From Bacteroidota bacterium (GTDB lineage Bacteria; Bacteroidota; Bacteroidia; Palsa-965), in contig VBWE01000015.1 of the NCBI GenBank assembly GCA_006218065.1, positions 1 through 64,000 on the forward strand: 64,000 nt of DNA, read 5' to 3'. Positions 53,178 to 61,054 of the stretch are shown piece after piece. The translations under genes and the position numbers were made by a program. Position 1 is the first letter of the stretch. Every line of letters starts with the position of its first letter. Under the pieces are notes generated by a model that worked only from the letters and a program-made list of their open reading frames with translations, had not been told where the DNA came from and searched no databases.

Positions 53178-54092
53178 ATGAAAAAAACAATCGCGTTTTA
53201 TTTCGCCTTCGTAATGGTTTGTGCCGTTTCCCATGCGCAAAATACCGCAACGGTAGTCAAGGTTTCCAACGCCGATGAATTTATCAAAGCCATCGCGCCG
53301 AATATCACCATTGAACTGGCCGCCGATACCTTCCGGCTGCGCGATATTGCGGAGATCAAAAATTTTCCGGAAGATACCGAAGGAAGTTTCCAGGTCAATA
53401 AATATGTCACCTACATGCCCGGCAACGGCATTGTGATCGAAGGTGTGGAAGGGCTGAAGATCAGGGGAACGGGCAACGGGAAAATGCACAGTGTGCTGGC
53501 CTCGCGCGACCAGGGCGATTTTATTCTCACCTTCCGGGATTGTAAAAGAATCCGGCTCACCGATTTCGAAGCGAATCATATTCCGCATGCGGGCGGCGGA
53601 TGTTCCGGCGGCGTACTGTTTTTCGACAAGTGCACCAATGTGCAGATAGAAGATGCGCTGCTCGTGGGCAGCGGGCGCTGCGGCCTGCTGTGCAACGAGG
53701 TGGTGAATATGAGTTGTATGCTTTTGACCATCGACGAGTGTTCCTCGGCATTGATGGAACTGCAGCACGATTCGCTGCTGAAATTCGAATCGTGCACGTT
53801 TCAAAACACGAAATCGGAATACGGGCTGGTTTGGATAGATGTTGCGCACGCGGTTTCCTTTGTCGGCTGCAGCTTCAATGGAAATTATATGGATACGTCG
53901 AAGTACGCGTACAAAACGGAAAACGATTGTGTCTTCAAATTCTACATCGAGAAAACCAGTACCGCTTTCCGCGTCGAAAACTGCACGTTTGAAAACAACC
54001 GGTTCAAGGCTTTTACCAACCGGAAAGAGATATTCACGCGGAAAGGGAACAAATTCACGAACAACAAAGCCCTGGAAGACGGCGAACAATAG
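53178..54092 (+). CDS. Secreted right-handed beta-helix protein
   Basis: 304 residues from ATG 53178, which begins a signal peptide (KKTIAFYFAFVMVCAVSHAQ); the longer frame is rejected. The mature part shows the regular turns of a parallel beta-helix (VEGLKIRGTGNGKMHSVL, CKRIRLTDFEANHI, CTNVQIEDALLVGSGRCG, SVSFVGCSFNGN-like and FRVENCTFENNRF), as in pectate lyases and the NosD type. Cys occurs often at the turns. No catalytic set is identified, so it may bind or display rather than cut polysaccharide. Confidence 0.8.
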   Translation: MKKTIAFYFAFVMVCAVSHAQNTATVVKVSNADEFIKAIAPNITIELAADTFRLRDIAEIKNFPEDTEGSFQVNKYVTYMPGNGIVIEGVEGLKIRGTGNGKMHSVLASRDQGDFILTFRDCKRIRLTDFEANHIPHAGGGCSGGVLFFDKCTNVQIEDALLVGSGRCGLLCNEVVNMSCMLLTIDECSSALMELQHDSLLKFESCTFQNTKSEYGLVWIDVAHAVSFVGCSFNGNYMDTSKYAYKTENDCVFKFYIEKTSTAFRVENCTFENNRFKAFTNRKEIFTRKGNKFTNNKALEDGEQ

Positions 54093-54155
54093 TTTCCCGG
54101 TTTTGTGAAATCGCGCAGTTTTGTGCATCCTTCCTTGCGAAAAATAAAATCGGGC

Positions 54156-55361
54156 ATGCGTCAGAAAATATTTTTTTCGTTCATCATTCTTTTACTCGCT
54201 GTTTCCGCACAGGCCGAGCCGATGCACATTTATTTCCAGGAAATGATCACGCAGGCGAAAACGATCGTGATCGCGGAATATATCGGTCCGGCGAATTCTG
54301 CCGAAGGACTGGATGCCACCGAATGGAACATCGACGTGAAGGAGGTACTGAAAGGGAAGGCGGGGCAGGGGAGGATGAAAGTGGGCCGCGCGCATGGCAT
54401 GGTGCAGTTGCCCGCGCACAGCCAGTGTATTGCTTTTCTCAACGAGCGGAATGAATTCGAATGGGCTGGTTATACCAAAGACAAAGGCGACCCGGCTTCC
54501 GGTATTATTTTCCTGGAAGGATTTTATGATTTCAATGCCTATCTCGTTTCGCCCTGCACCATTACGCTCAACCAGTTGAAGGAATATCTCAAAAAAGGTT
54601 TTTATCACTGCACCGTGAGCGGCGACCTGCATTTCTTCTCGCAGGAAAAGCAAGTCATGGAACCTTCGACGGTGCATTTTGAAATCACCTACACCTTCGG
54701 TAAAAAGACGCCGGGAACCAAAGTGAAGATGACCGGCATGAAACTGGTCGATTTTCCGAAAGAGCCGGAAGTGGAACTCGGTTCCTGGAGAAACACGATT
54801 GAATTGGATTATGAACCCAACATGGTGCGCCCGCTCAAAATCCACGGAGAAATACTTGACAGTCTCGGCCTCGATTCGTCCGGCTTCGGCTACAAAGCGC
54901 TGTTCTGGTCGGATGCGCCGGAAGAACTTACGGAAAAAGAGTTTTTCGATTATCTCGCTGATCCGAAAGTGGGTGGTAACGTGGCGTATGATGTGGAACT
55001 GATCACGAAAAAGAAAACATACCTGCTGAAATTGCGCGAAGAATATGGCCGGATCGGTTACCTCGAAGGTTTCGGAAACGGCCGGCTGGAATGCTGGAGC
55101 CTGGGTTCGCCGGAACCAGACCGGAAGTCAACCATTACCCTGGCATACGATACGCTCGGTCCGTTTATCGAACTGGATATGCGTGAACCGGATAAGAAAA
55201 AACTGCGCTATTCCAGCGAACGCTTCCTGCGCGAACTCAAAATAAAGCCGATGACCGGGACTTTCGTTTACCGCGAAGGCGACGTAGTCCACCGCGAAGC
55301 CTGCACCCTGAAATATAAATCGCGGCGGTTTATGCCCAATCCGAATTACAAAGGGAAGTAA
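54156..55361 (+). CDS. Secreted protein of unknown function
   Basis: 401 residues from ATG 54156 (signal peptide RQKIFFSFIILLLAVSAQAE); an ATG at 54105 lies 17 codons upstream and gives a worse signal. The first 100 residues (TIVIAEYIGPANSAEG, WNIDVKEVLKGKAGQG, CIAFLNERNEFEW) form a beta-sheet fold often seen in proteins that annotate as hypothetical with a repeated xxVIAxV pattern. Later segments are LKIHGEILDSLGLD and YEPNMVRPL. No enzyme motif. Last gene of the secreted run; followed by a MITE-like element. Confidence 0.72.
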   Translation: MRQKIFFSFIILLLAVSAQAEPMHIYFQEMITQAKTIVIAEYIGPANSAEGLDATEWNIDVKEVLKGKAGQGRMKVGRAHGMVQLPAHSQCIAFLNERNEFEWAGYTKDKGDPASGIIFLEGFYDFNAYLVSPCTITLNQLKEYLKKGFYHCTVSGDLHFFSQEKQVMEPSTVHFEITYTFGKKTPGTKVKMTGMKLVDFPKEPEVELGSWRNTIELDYEPNMVRPLKIHGEILDSLGLDSSGFGYKALFWSDAPEELTEKEFFDYLADPKVGGNVAYDVELITKKKTYLLKLREEYGRIGYLEGFGNGRLECWSLGSPEPDRKSTITLAYDTLGPFIELDMREPDKKKLRYSSERFLRELKIKPMTGTFVYREGDVVHREACTLKYKSRRFMPNPNYKGK

Positions 55362-55420
55362 TCCGTATAAAATTAAGTTTTCGTTACTTTTCAAAGTATG
55401 TTTTGCAATGCGTCTTTTTT

Positions 55421-55555
55421 AAGCGGCTGGAGGCAGTCGGCAGGAGGCAACAAACAGTCTTTGTAAATCAGACGCAGCTAGCCGAAGTCTGAGACTTCGA
55501 CTAACGAAGATCTCGTTACCCAGGACTGCCTCCTGCCGACTGCCTCCTGCCGCTT
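55421..55555. repeat. MITE-like element with 29-bp terminal repeats, REP core copy D
   Basis: 55421-55449 and 55527-55555 are 29-nt inverted repeats with one mismatch, each holding GGCAGTCGGCAGGAGGCA. The centre has TAGCCGAAGTC-TGA-GACTTCGACTA (55479-55503), a diverged relative of the REP core with 11-bp stems and one mismatch. The segment CTTTGTAAATCAG before the core is shared with 59724-59736. Confidence 0.85.
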
Positions 55556-55652
55556 AAATGAAAACTATTCCTGCATAAAACCAACTTCCTCGATATATAA
55601 ATCTCGCAGGAATTTTATACGGACATATTCGTTCAATTCGTAATTTGTCCTC

Positions 55653-56734
55653 ATGCTTTACCGCCGCATGCCCATCGAAGCCGAATCGCCGGAAGAATAC
55701 GGCTACGATACGGTTTCCTGCAACCTGGCCGAGAGTTCCGTGAGCGATGTCCCGCTGGAAAAGATCGGTGCGGATTTCAGCAAACTGCCGCTGAGCTACG
55801 GCGATCACCGCGGTCTCCCGGAATTACGATCGCTGCTGGCGGCGGATGCTCCGGGACTTTCAGCGGATGACATGCTGGTTACGCCGGGCGCGGCTGCTGC
55901 GCTTTTTTTCCTGCACACCGCGCTGCTGGAAAAAGGTGATCACCTCATCGTGATCCATCCGAATTACGCCACCAATCTCGAAACGCCTTACGCCATCGGT
56001 TGCGAAATCAGTAAAATCGATCTGCGTTTCGAAGAAGGTTTCCGTCTCGATCCGGCCCGCATCCGTGAAGCGATCCGTCCCGGGACGAAACTGATCAGCA
56101 TTACTTCGCCGCATAATCCGACGGGCACCATCATTCCGCAGGAAACGATAAAAGATCTGGCTGCACTGGCGGCGGAAAAAGGGTGTAAACTGCTGGTTGA
56201 CGAAACGTACCGCGAACTGGCGCAGGGTATTGTTCCGCCCTCCGCCGCAACGTTCGGCCCGCAGGTGATCACCGTCTCTTCGGTTTCGAAAGCATACGGA
56301 ATTCCCGGTTTGCGGATCGGCTGGATTATGTGCAGCGACAAAATACTCATGCAGACTTTGCTCGCGGCGAAAGAGCAGGTAATCATCTGCAATTCCGTGC
56401 TAAAAAGAAAAGCTGGCTGGAAGGATCGCTGAAACACGTTGCCCGCAACCGGGAAATTTTGTTCGACTGGTTTGCCGGGATGAGCGACTTGCTGGAATTC
56501 GTTCGCCCGCAGGGCGGTGTGGTTTGTCTTCCGCGTATCCGCAAGGAAATAAAAATCGATACCGGTACGTTTTATTCCTTTCTGTACCGCGAGCTGAAAA
56601 CGATGGTCGGTCCCGGGCACTGGTTCGGCATGGACGATCGCTGTTTCCGCCTGGGCTACGGATGGCCGGGAGAAGCGGAGTTCACGGCAGGACTGGCGAA
56701 CATTGAAAAGGCGTTGAAAACTGCTTCGTCCTGA
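55653..56734 (+). pseudogene. Class I/II aminotransferase, frameshifted
   Basis: Two frames together make one PLP aminotransferase. The first (55653-56432) has the class I/II core: SYGDHRGLPELR, ITSPHNPTGTI, LLVDETYREL and the Schiff-base lysine in SSVSKAYGIPGLRIGW. It runs into a false end after ICNSVL. The second frame continues with KKKSWLEGSLKHVARNREIL to the natural C-terminus and stop at 56734. Homologues known to me have about nine residues between these blocks, so a deletion of about 28 nt is likely rather than a one-base slip. A sequencing or assembly error is possible. Original substrate unknown. Confidence 0.8.
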
Positions 56735-56790
56735 AAAATAGTTCGGTATAATTATTGTTTTACTTTCGCTCAACCAGCAAAACACGTACT

Positions 56791-57321
56791 ATGAAAATTA
56801 CTGCAGCCCTGATCGCATTACTGGCCGTTTCGGCTTTCTCTTTCCAGGTTGGAGAATCATTTCCATCACTCAAAGGCGAAACGATGAACGATAAAACGAT
56901 TACGCTTCCTTCCGATTGCAAAGGCAAGTTCACGATTGTCTGCATGGCCTATTCCGAAGATGCCGAAAACGACCTGAAAACCTGGTTCACTCCCGCGTAC
57001 GAAAAATTCATCGCGAAAACCGGCCTGATGGATGATGCTTTTGATGTGAATCTCTATTTCGTACCGATGTTCACCGGCGTGAAAGCAGCCGCAGCCGGCG
57101 CCGCCAAAAAGCAGATCGTAAAAGACACCGATCCGACTTTGCATCCGCACGTACTTTTATATAAAGGCGACCTGGATGCGTACAAGAAAAGCCTGAAAAT
57201 GGATGATAAAAAGAAGCCTTACATATTCCTCCTCGACAAAACCGGTAAAATCATCTACGCCACTTCCGGTGCGTTCTCTGAAGAAAAGATGGACGCGATC
57301 GACGACAAGATCACGGATTAG
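56791..57321 (+). CDS. Secreted thioredoxin-fold protein lacking CxxC
   Basis: 176 residues from ATG 56791 with a signal peptide (1-16). The mature protein has the order of a thioredoxin/AhpC-type fold: FPSLKGETMNDKTITLP, KGKFTIVCMAYSEDAENDL, TWFTPAYEKF, then KKPYIFLLDKTGKIIYATSG at the end. The CxxC active site is missing, with single Cys residues only. The S/W-x-x-P spacing recalls the ATP10-type assembly factor group; this is a loose resemblance. Probably a periplasmic, non-redox relative. A hairpin terminator follows the stop. Confidence 0.75.
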   Translation: MKITAALIALLAVSAFSFQVGESFPSLKGETMNDKTITLPSDCKGKFTIVCMAYSEDAENDLKTWFTPAYEKFIAKTGLMDDAFDVNLYFVPMFTGVKAAAAGAAKKQIVKDTDPTLHPHVLLYKGDLDAYKKSLKMDDKKKPYIFLLDKTGKIIYATSGAFSEEKMDAIDDKITD

Positions 57322-57347
57322 GGAGAAATCAAACGTGTTATAAAAAC

Positions 57348-57376
57348 AAAAAGACCGACGGAGAGACGGTCTTTTT
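57348..57376. terminator. Bidirectional terminator
   Basis: AAAAAGACCG (57348-57357) pairs with CGGTCTTTTT (57367-57376). It serves the plus-strand gene ending at 57321 and the minus-strand micro-protein gene ending at 57392. Confidence 0.85.
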
Positions 57377-57391
57377 GCGTGTATAGGGCTT

Positions 57392-57544
57392 TTAGGCCGC
57401 TATTACCCGGGCATTAGGATAGCGTTCCATCCACATGCTCAGGGCTTTTTTGTTCCGTACGAGAATAATTGTTTTCCGGTCGACCTGCAGGCGGATGATA
57501 TCGCTGCCGGTTTCTGTCGGTTTGTATTGTTTCTTGGCTTTCAT
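57392..57544 (-). CDS. Micro-protein, 50 residues, paralogue 1
   Basis: A short frame from ATG 57544 to TAA at 57392, reading MKAKKQYKPTETGSDIIRLQ, then VDRKTIILVRNKKALSMWM and ERYPNARVIAA. It is basic, has no signal peptide and ends in a WMERYPNA block. The next minus-strand gene, 253 nt upstream, has the same plan (LQLDSRTIIYVRSQAAMDMW, MEKYPGAKVID). Codon-level conservation of two separate copies makes it a real gene pair. The fold may be a beta-hairpin followed by a helix. No family known to me. Confidence 0.8.
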   Translation of the reverse strand: MKAKKQYKPTETGSDIIRLQVDRKTIILVRNKKALSMWMERYPNARVIAA

Positions 57545-57732
57545 GACTAAATAAATTTGCTCGTTTTAATATATATCTGGTGTATTCCTTTTTTGCTGTA
57601 TCAAATTAACGTGTAAAACAGGTGCGGTGGATTGCCCAATCTACGGTTGGTGCCCACTTTTCGATGAGTGGCAGGAAACGTCGGACGAGTGGCTTGGAAA
57701 TCTGCCGGCCCTTCCCGATTAACTCCAAAAAA

Positions 57733-57759
57733 GCAGCGCAGACTATAAGCCTGCGCTGC
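57733..57759 (-). terminator. Terminator of micro-protein gene 2
   Basis: GCAGCGCAG (57733-57741) pairs with CTGCGCTGC (57751-57759); on the minus strand six T follow. It lies 39 nt after the stop at 57798. Confidence 0.8.
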
Positions 57760-57797
57760 GGTGGGGATGTAAACGTATCGGTTAACCGTACTGCCTG

Positions 57798-57944
57798 TTA
57801 ATCAATGACTTTCGCTCCAGGGTACTTCTCCATCCACATGTCCATGGCGGCCTGGCTGCGTACATAAATGATAGTCCGGCTGTCCAATTGCAGTTTGATT
57901 CGGGTCCCGGAGGCTATTTTGACTTTGTTTTTCGAGTTTTTCAT
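57798..57944 (-). CDS. Micro-protein, 48 residues, paralogue 2
   Basis: From ATG 57944 to TAA at 57798: MKNSKNKVKIASGTRIKLQL, DSRTIIYVRSQAAMDMWM, EKYPGAKVID. Aligned with the 50-residue neighbour it shares IRLQVDRKTIILVR/IKLQLDSRTIIYVR, then MWMERYP/MWMEKYP. A TAACTTTA box lies 7 nt before the ATG and a terminator follows. A longer frame overlaps here on the same strand (57802-58020) but does not have these matches. Function unknown; the size and basic N-terminus would fit a small RNA- or protein-binding regulator. Confidence 0.82.
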   Translation of the reverse strand: MKNSKNKVKIASGTRIKLQLDSRTIIYVRSQAAMDMWMEKYPGAKVID

Positions 57945-57950
57945 ATCGGG

Positions 57951-57958
57951 TAAAGTTA
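57951..57958 (-). promoter_or_regulatory. -7-like box of micro-protein gene 2
   Basis: TAACTTTA on the minus strand, one base from TAnnTTTG, 6 nt before the ATG at 57944. Confidence 0.4.
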
Positions 57959-58144
57959 CATCTGTATATAGGACAGATATTGTGCCGAAAAGTTGTTTTG
58001 TTAACAGGTTTTAACATCAAATATCCATTAACAACCTATGTAATATAGACGCTTTGCGGCCTGAAAGGTTGCCTCTTTTTTACCTGCGCCGGCAGAATAC
58101 GGCAGAATAAGTCACTTTTTTCCTGCGTTATGCTTATGTCATAA

Positions 58145-58152
58145 AAAGGAGG
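58145..58152 (+). promoter_or_regulatory. Strong Shine-Dalgarno site
   Basis: AAAGGAGG ends 7 nt before the ATG at 58160. Such a full site is unusual here: most starts in this window have none. It favours ATG 58160 over GTG 58157. Confidence 0.7.
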
Positions 58153-58159
58153 CTACGTG

Positions 58160-59680
58160 ATGATCAGAGGATTTATCCTGTCCGCATTTTTTTTCCTGTT
58201 TTACTTACCGGCTGATGCGCAAACCGATCCTGACGAAGATCATGTGCAGCTTACAATGACTTTCCGGGCGACGGAAGGCGGGGTGCACGCGGGCCGGCAG
58301 GTACGTTTTGTGAACCCGGCTACCGGCGATGAAGTGAAAGCCACCACCGGATCCGACGGAAAAATCGTGGTCCTGCTCGAAAAGGGCGGGAATTACGAAC
58401 TGTATGTCGATAACCGCACGGGCAAGGACTATTTCAGCGTGCCGGATGTCCCGCGCGGGCGCATGAACTCATCCACCACCTACAGCCGCAACGAGCTGGC
58501 CATGGCCGAAAAATTCAAAATGGATGCGGCGGAGCAGGCGGAAGTGGATCGCGCCGCCGCCGCACTGCCCGACACCACCTGGTACAAATCATCGGAAGCG
58601 GGCTCTCTCGAAGCTTCCGCTCATTTCGCGCTGGAAGAAATCACGCTGATCGGGTTCGATCAAAAACCGCTGGTGGGTGAACTGATCACGCTGACCGGCC
58701 GGAAAAACAAAAAGTCGTTCAAAGGATATACCGGCGCCGATGGAAGCCTGGCCGTGCTGCTGCCCAAAGGCGATACGTATGATGTGAATTTCAAGTATCA
58801 TAAGAATTACGACATCCTGCAGTACGAATACACGAAAGGCACTTCCGAATCAACGCTGAAAATCGGTTACGTCGGCACGAAGGAATACGAACGCATCCAG
58901 GCGGAGAAAAAGCACCGGGAAGAAGAGGAGAAAAAACGTCTCGAAAAAGAGAAGAAGGATTTTGAAGAAGCCTGCCGGAAAGCGGCTATCTCCGTGAAAG
59001 AAGGACGAAAAAGAGAACTGGACGATTATGTTTCCGGCAGAAAAAAATTCAGTAACGATGTGGTGACAAGAGTACTCGGCCGCAACAAGCAGTGGACGGA
59101 TAAGCTCATTCTCTGTGATCTTACGGGCAGCATGGCGCCTTATGCTTCACAGCTGGAAGTCTGGTACAAGATGAATGCTAAACTCGAGCAGAAAGCGCAG
59201 TTCGTTTTTTTCAATGACGGCGATAATAAAGATGACCGGCAGAAAATAATCGGGGAGACGGGAGGCATTTATTACACACCTGCTTTGCCGATTGATGAAC
59301 TGGCCGGTTTTATGGCAACTGTTGCAGGGAAGGGGAATGGCGGAGATTGCCCGGAGAACAATATGGAAGCGCTTATCAAAGGCGTAAAAATGGCAAAACC
59401 ATTCAGGGAAATTATCATGATCGTTGACAACAACGCCGCGGTGAAAGATATCGCCCTGCTGGGAAAATTCAACATGCCGGTACACATTATTCTCTGCGGA
59501 TCCGGCGGTTATGCCGCGCCCGATTACCTGCGCATCGCCTGGAAAACCAAAGGTTCCGTGCATACTATCGAAGACGATATCGTGAAGATTGCGAAAATGC
59601 TCGACGGGCAGGAGATCACCATTGACGGAAAAACCTACAAGCTGATGAAAGGCGAGTTTATCCCGATCAAAAAAGCTTAA
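58160..59680 (+). CDS. Secreted VWA-domain protein with two beta-sandwich repeats
   Basis: 506 residues. Signal peptide (1-20, ending ADAQ). Two similar segments resembling carboxypeptidase-regulatory-like domains follow: about 28-100 (TTGSDGKIVVLLEKGGNYELYV) and about 155-230 (TGADGSLAVLLPKGDTYDVNF). Next is a charged coiled coil (about 250-300, KHREEEEKKRLEKEKKDF). From about 313 a von Willebrand A-like domain starts KLILCDLTGSMAPY, a DxTGS form of the metal-binding DxSxS motif, and ends in HIILCGSGGYAAPDYL. Signal and layout suggest a periplasmic or surface protein-binding role. Confidence 0.8.
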   Translation: MIRGFILSAFFFLFYLPADAQTDPDEDHVQLTMTFRATEGGVHAGRQVRFVNPATGDEVKATTGSDGKIVVLLEKGGNYELYVDNRTGKDYFSVPDVPRGRMNSSTTYSRNELAMAEKFKMDAAEQAEVDRAAAALPDTTWYKSSEAGSLEASAHFALEEITLIGFDQKPLVGELITLTGRKNKKSFKGYTGADGSLAVLLPKGDTYDVNFKYHKNYDILQYEYTKGTSESTLKIGYVGTKEYERIQAEKKHREEEEKKRLEKEKKDFEEACRKAAISVKEGRKRELDDYVSGRKKFSNDVVTRVLGRNKQWTDKLILCDLTGSMAPYASQLEVWYKMNAKLEQKAQFVFFNDGDNKDDRQKIIGETGGIYYTPALPIDELAGFMATVAGKGNGGDCPENNMEALIKGVKMAKPFREIIMIVDNNAAVKDIALLGKFNMPVHIILCGSGGYAAPDYLRIAWKTKGSVHTIEDDIVKIAKMLDGQEITIDGKTYKLMKGEFIPIKKA

Positions 59681-59701
59681 AATTCCTCCGGAATAGATCC
59701 A

Positions 59702-59806
59702 GCGACAGTCAGCAGCAAACAGTCTTTGTAAACCAGGCGCAGCTAGTCGAAGTCTCAGACTTCGGCTAACGAAGATCTTGTTACCCGGGACTGCCGCCTG
59801 CCGCTT
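59702..59806. repeat. Diverged MITE-like element, REP core copy E
   Basis: TAGTCGAAGTC-TCA-GACTTCGGCTA (59744-59768) forms 11-bp stems with one G.T pair. The left flank AGTCTTTGTAAACCAG and right flank CTAACGAAGATCTTGTTACC match the element at 55421-55555, but the left terminal repeat is degraded. Its end is at GCCGCCTGCCGCTT near 59806. Confidence 0.8.
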
Positions 59807-59879
59807 GTGTCTCCTGTTTCCGAAAGCACAATTTTAGTTTTCAGGATTGATTTTTATATCTTCCCGAAAACTTTTCTTT

Positions 59880-60896
59880 ATGCCATCTACTATAAACTCC
59901 AACTTCAGCGTGAACGGTATTCCGTTTACACAATGGTTCAACCAGACCTTCCAGCCCGCCAACAAAAGCAAATTTCCGAACGCGGTAAACAACGGCAATT
60001 TCGTGCAGGTGATGGCCAACCTGCCGAAGTTCACCGGCAAGCCGGCTGTTTCGCTCGAGGAATTCATCGGCCATTTCGGGATTATGTACAACGAAACCGG
60101 CGGTTCTTTTGCCGTGCTGCGCGAAAAAGGCAGCCTGCAGTATTTCTTTGAAACGAAATTGCCCAATGGGAAAAGCAAACGCAGTTACAACCAGGCGCCG
60201 CTCAACCGGCTGGCCGGCGACCAGTTGAAAGCCTGGGGCCTGATCAGCAATCCCGCCGATGTAACGGCCTGGAACAGCACGACCTGGCCCGCGAATATTC
60301 CCGCCAACGTACTCGCCAAAGCCGTCGATTGCGACTTTAACCGGTATCGCGGCTTCGGTTTCAACCAGCTCACCTGGCGCGAGAACTACCTGAAATGCCT
60401 GCAGCCTTACCTCAGCAAGCCGCTCGACAATTACGCCACAACCGCCGAACTCGACGCTGAACTGGCCAATAATTTTGCCGCCGCCTGCGGATCGTATTAC
60501 CAGTTCACGCAGTTGTATCCTTACCTGAAAAACGCCGTTGCGCAACTGGCCGCCGGAAATTATCCGCCCTACGGGAAAGCTGTTTCCGGTTCCGACGATT
60601 ACGCGAATAATTATTACGCGCCCCGCTGCAATGCCTTGCTGGCGGCGCTGAAAACAGCCGTCATTGCACCGCTCGGCAATGTTGCCGCTCCTGCTGCAAA
60701 AAAATATGCGATCGACGGGTTAAACCTCTCTTCCGCACAAATCAAACAACTGCAGCAGAAAATCATGAACGCCGGCAACGCGCAGGCCAAAAGCATCATC
60801 GCAAACAGCGGCGGCGCCGACGGCGACTGGGGCGACAATACCGAAAAAGCCTTCCGCCTGCTGAATATCACGATCGATCAGCTGATGAAAATGTAA
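59880..60896 (+). CDS. Lysozyme-like (GH19-type) protein with PG-binding end
   Basis: 338 residues from ATG 59880; the longer frame to 59847 is rejected. Residues about 45-200 match the pattern of GH19-type muramidases/chitinases: IMYNETGGSF, with Glu about 73 like the catalytic HETGG, and YRGFGFNQLTWRENYLKC, which is the GRGxxQLTxRxNY block with R replaced by F. The C-terminal 45 residues (QLQQKIMNAGNA..., GADGDWGDNTEKAFRLLN) resemble a peptidoglycan-binding repeat. There is no signal peptide, so it resembles a phage endolysin or an effector more than a housekeeping enzyme. Assignment is by motif reading. Confidence 0.7.
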   Translation: MPSTINSNFSVNGIPFTQWFNQTFQPANKSKFPNAVNNGNFVQVMANLPKFTGKPAVSLEEFIGHFGIMYNETGGSFAVLREKGSLQYFFETKLPNGKSKRSYNQAPLNRLAGDQLKAWGLISNPADVTAWNSTTWPANIPANVLAKAVDCDFNRYRGFGFNQLTWRENYLKCLQPYLSKPLDNYATTAELDAELANNFAAACGSYYQFTQLYPYLKNAVAQLAAGNYPPYGKAVSGSDDYANNYYAPRCNALLAALKTAVIAPLGNVAAPAAKKYAIDGLNLSSAQIKQLQQKIMNAGNAQAKSIIANSGGADGDWGDNTEKAFRLLNITIDQLMKM

Positions 60897-61054
60897 GCGG
60901 CCGGGAACAGCTAATCGTTTCTTGCGCACCGCATTTTTCTTGTCAATTGGTTTCTGCCAACTGCAACCTTACGCGGATACTTCTGCGCAGCAGTTTCCCA
61001 TAATGCGGAAGATTTAATATTTTCACCGCGTTAACCCAAATCAAAACCGCAGCG

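Noticed and set aside
56395-56432. Programmed -1 frameshift in the aminotransferase
   Set aside because: The zero-frame codons CTA AAA AGA do not form a classical slippery heptamer, and about nine family residues are missing at the join, which points to deletion.
57802-58020. 72-residue minus-strand frame
   Set aside because: It overlaps the 48-residue micro-protein gene in another frame; only the shorter frame has a paralogue, promoter and terminator.
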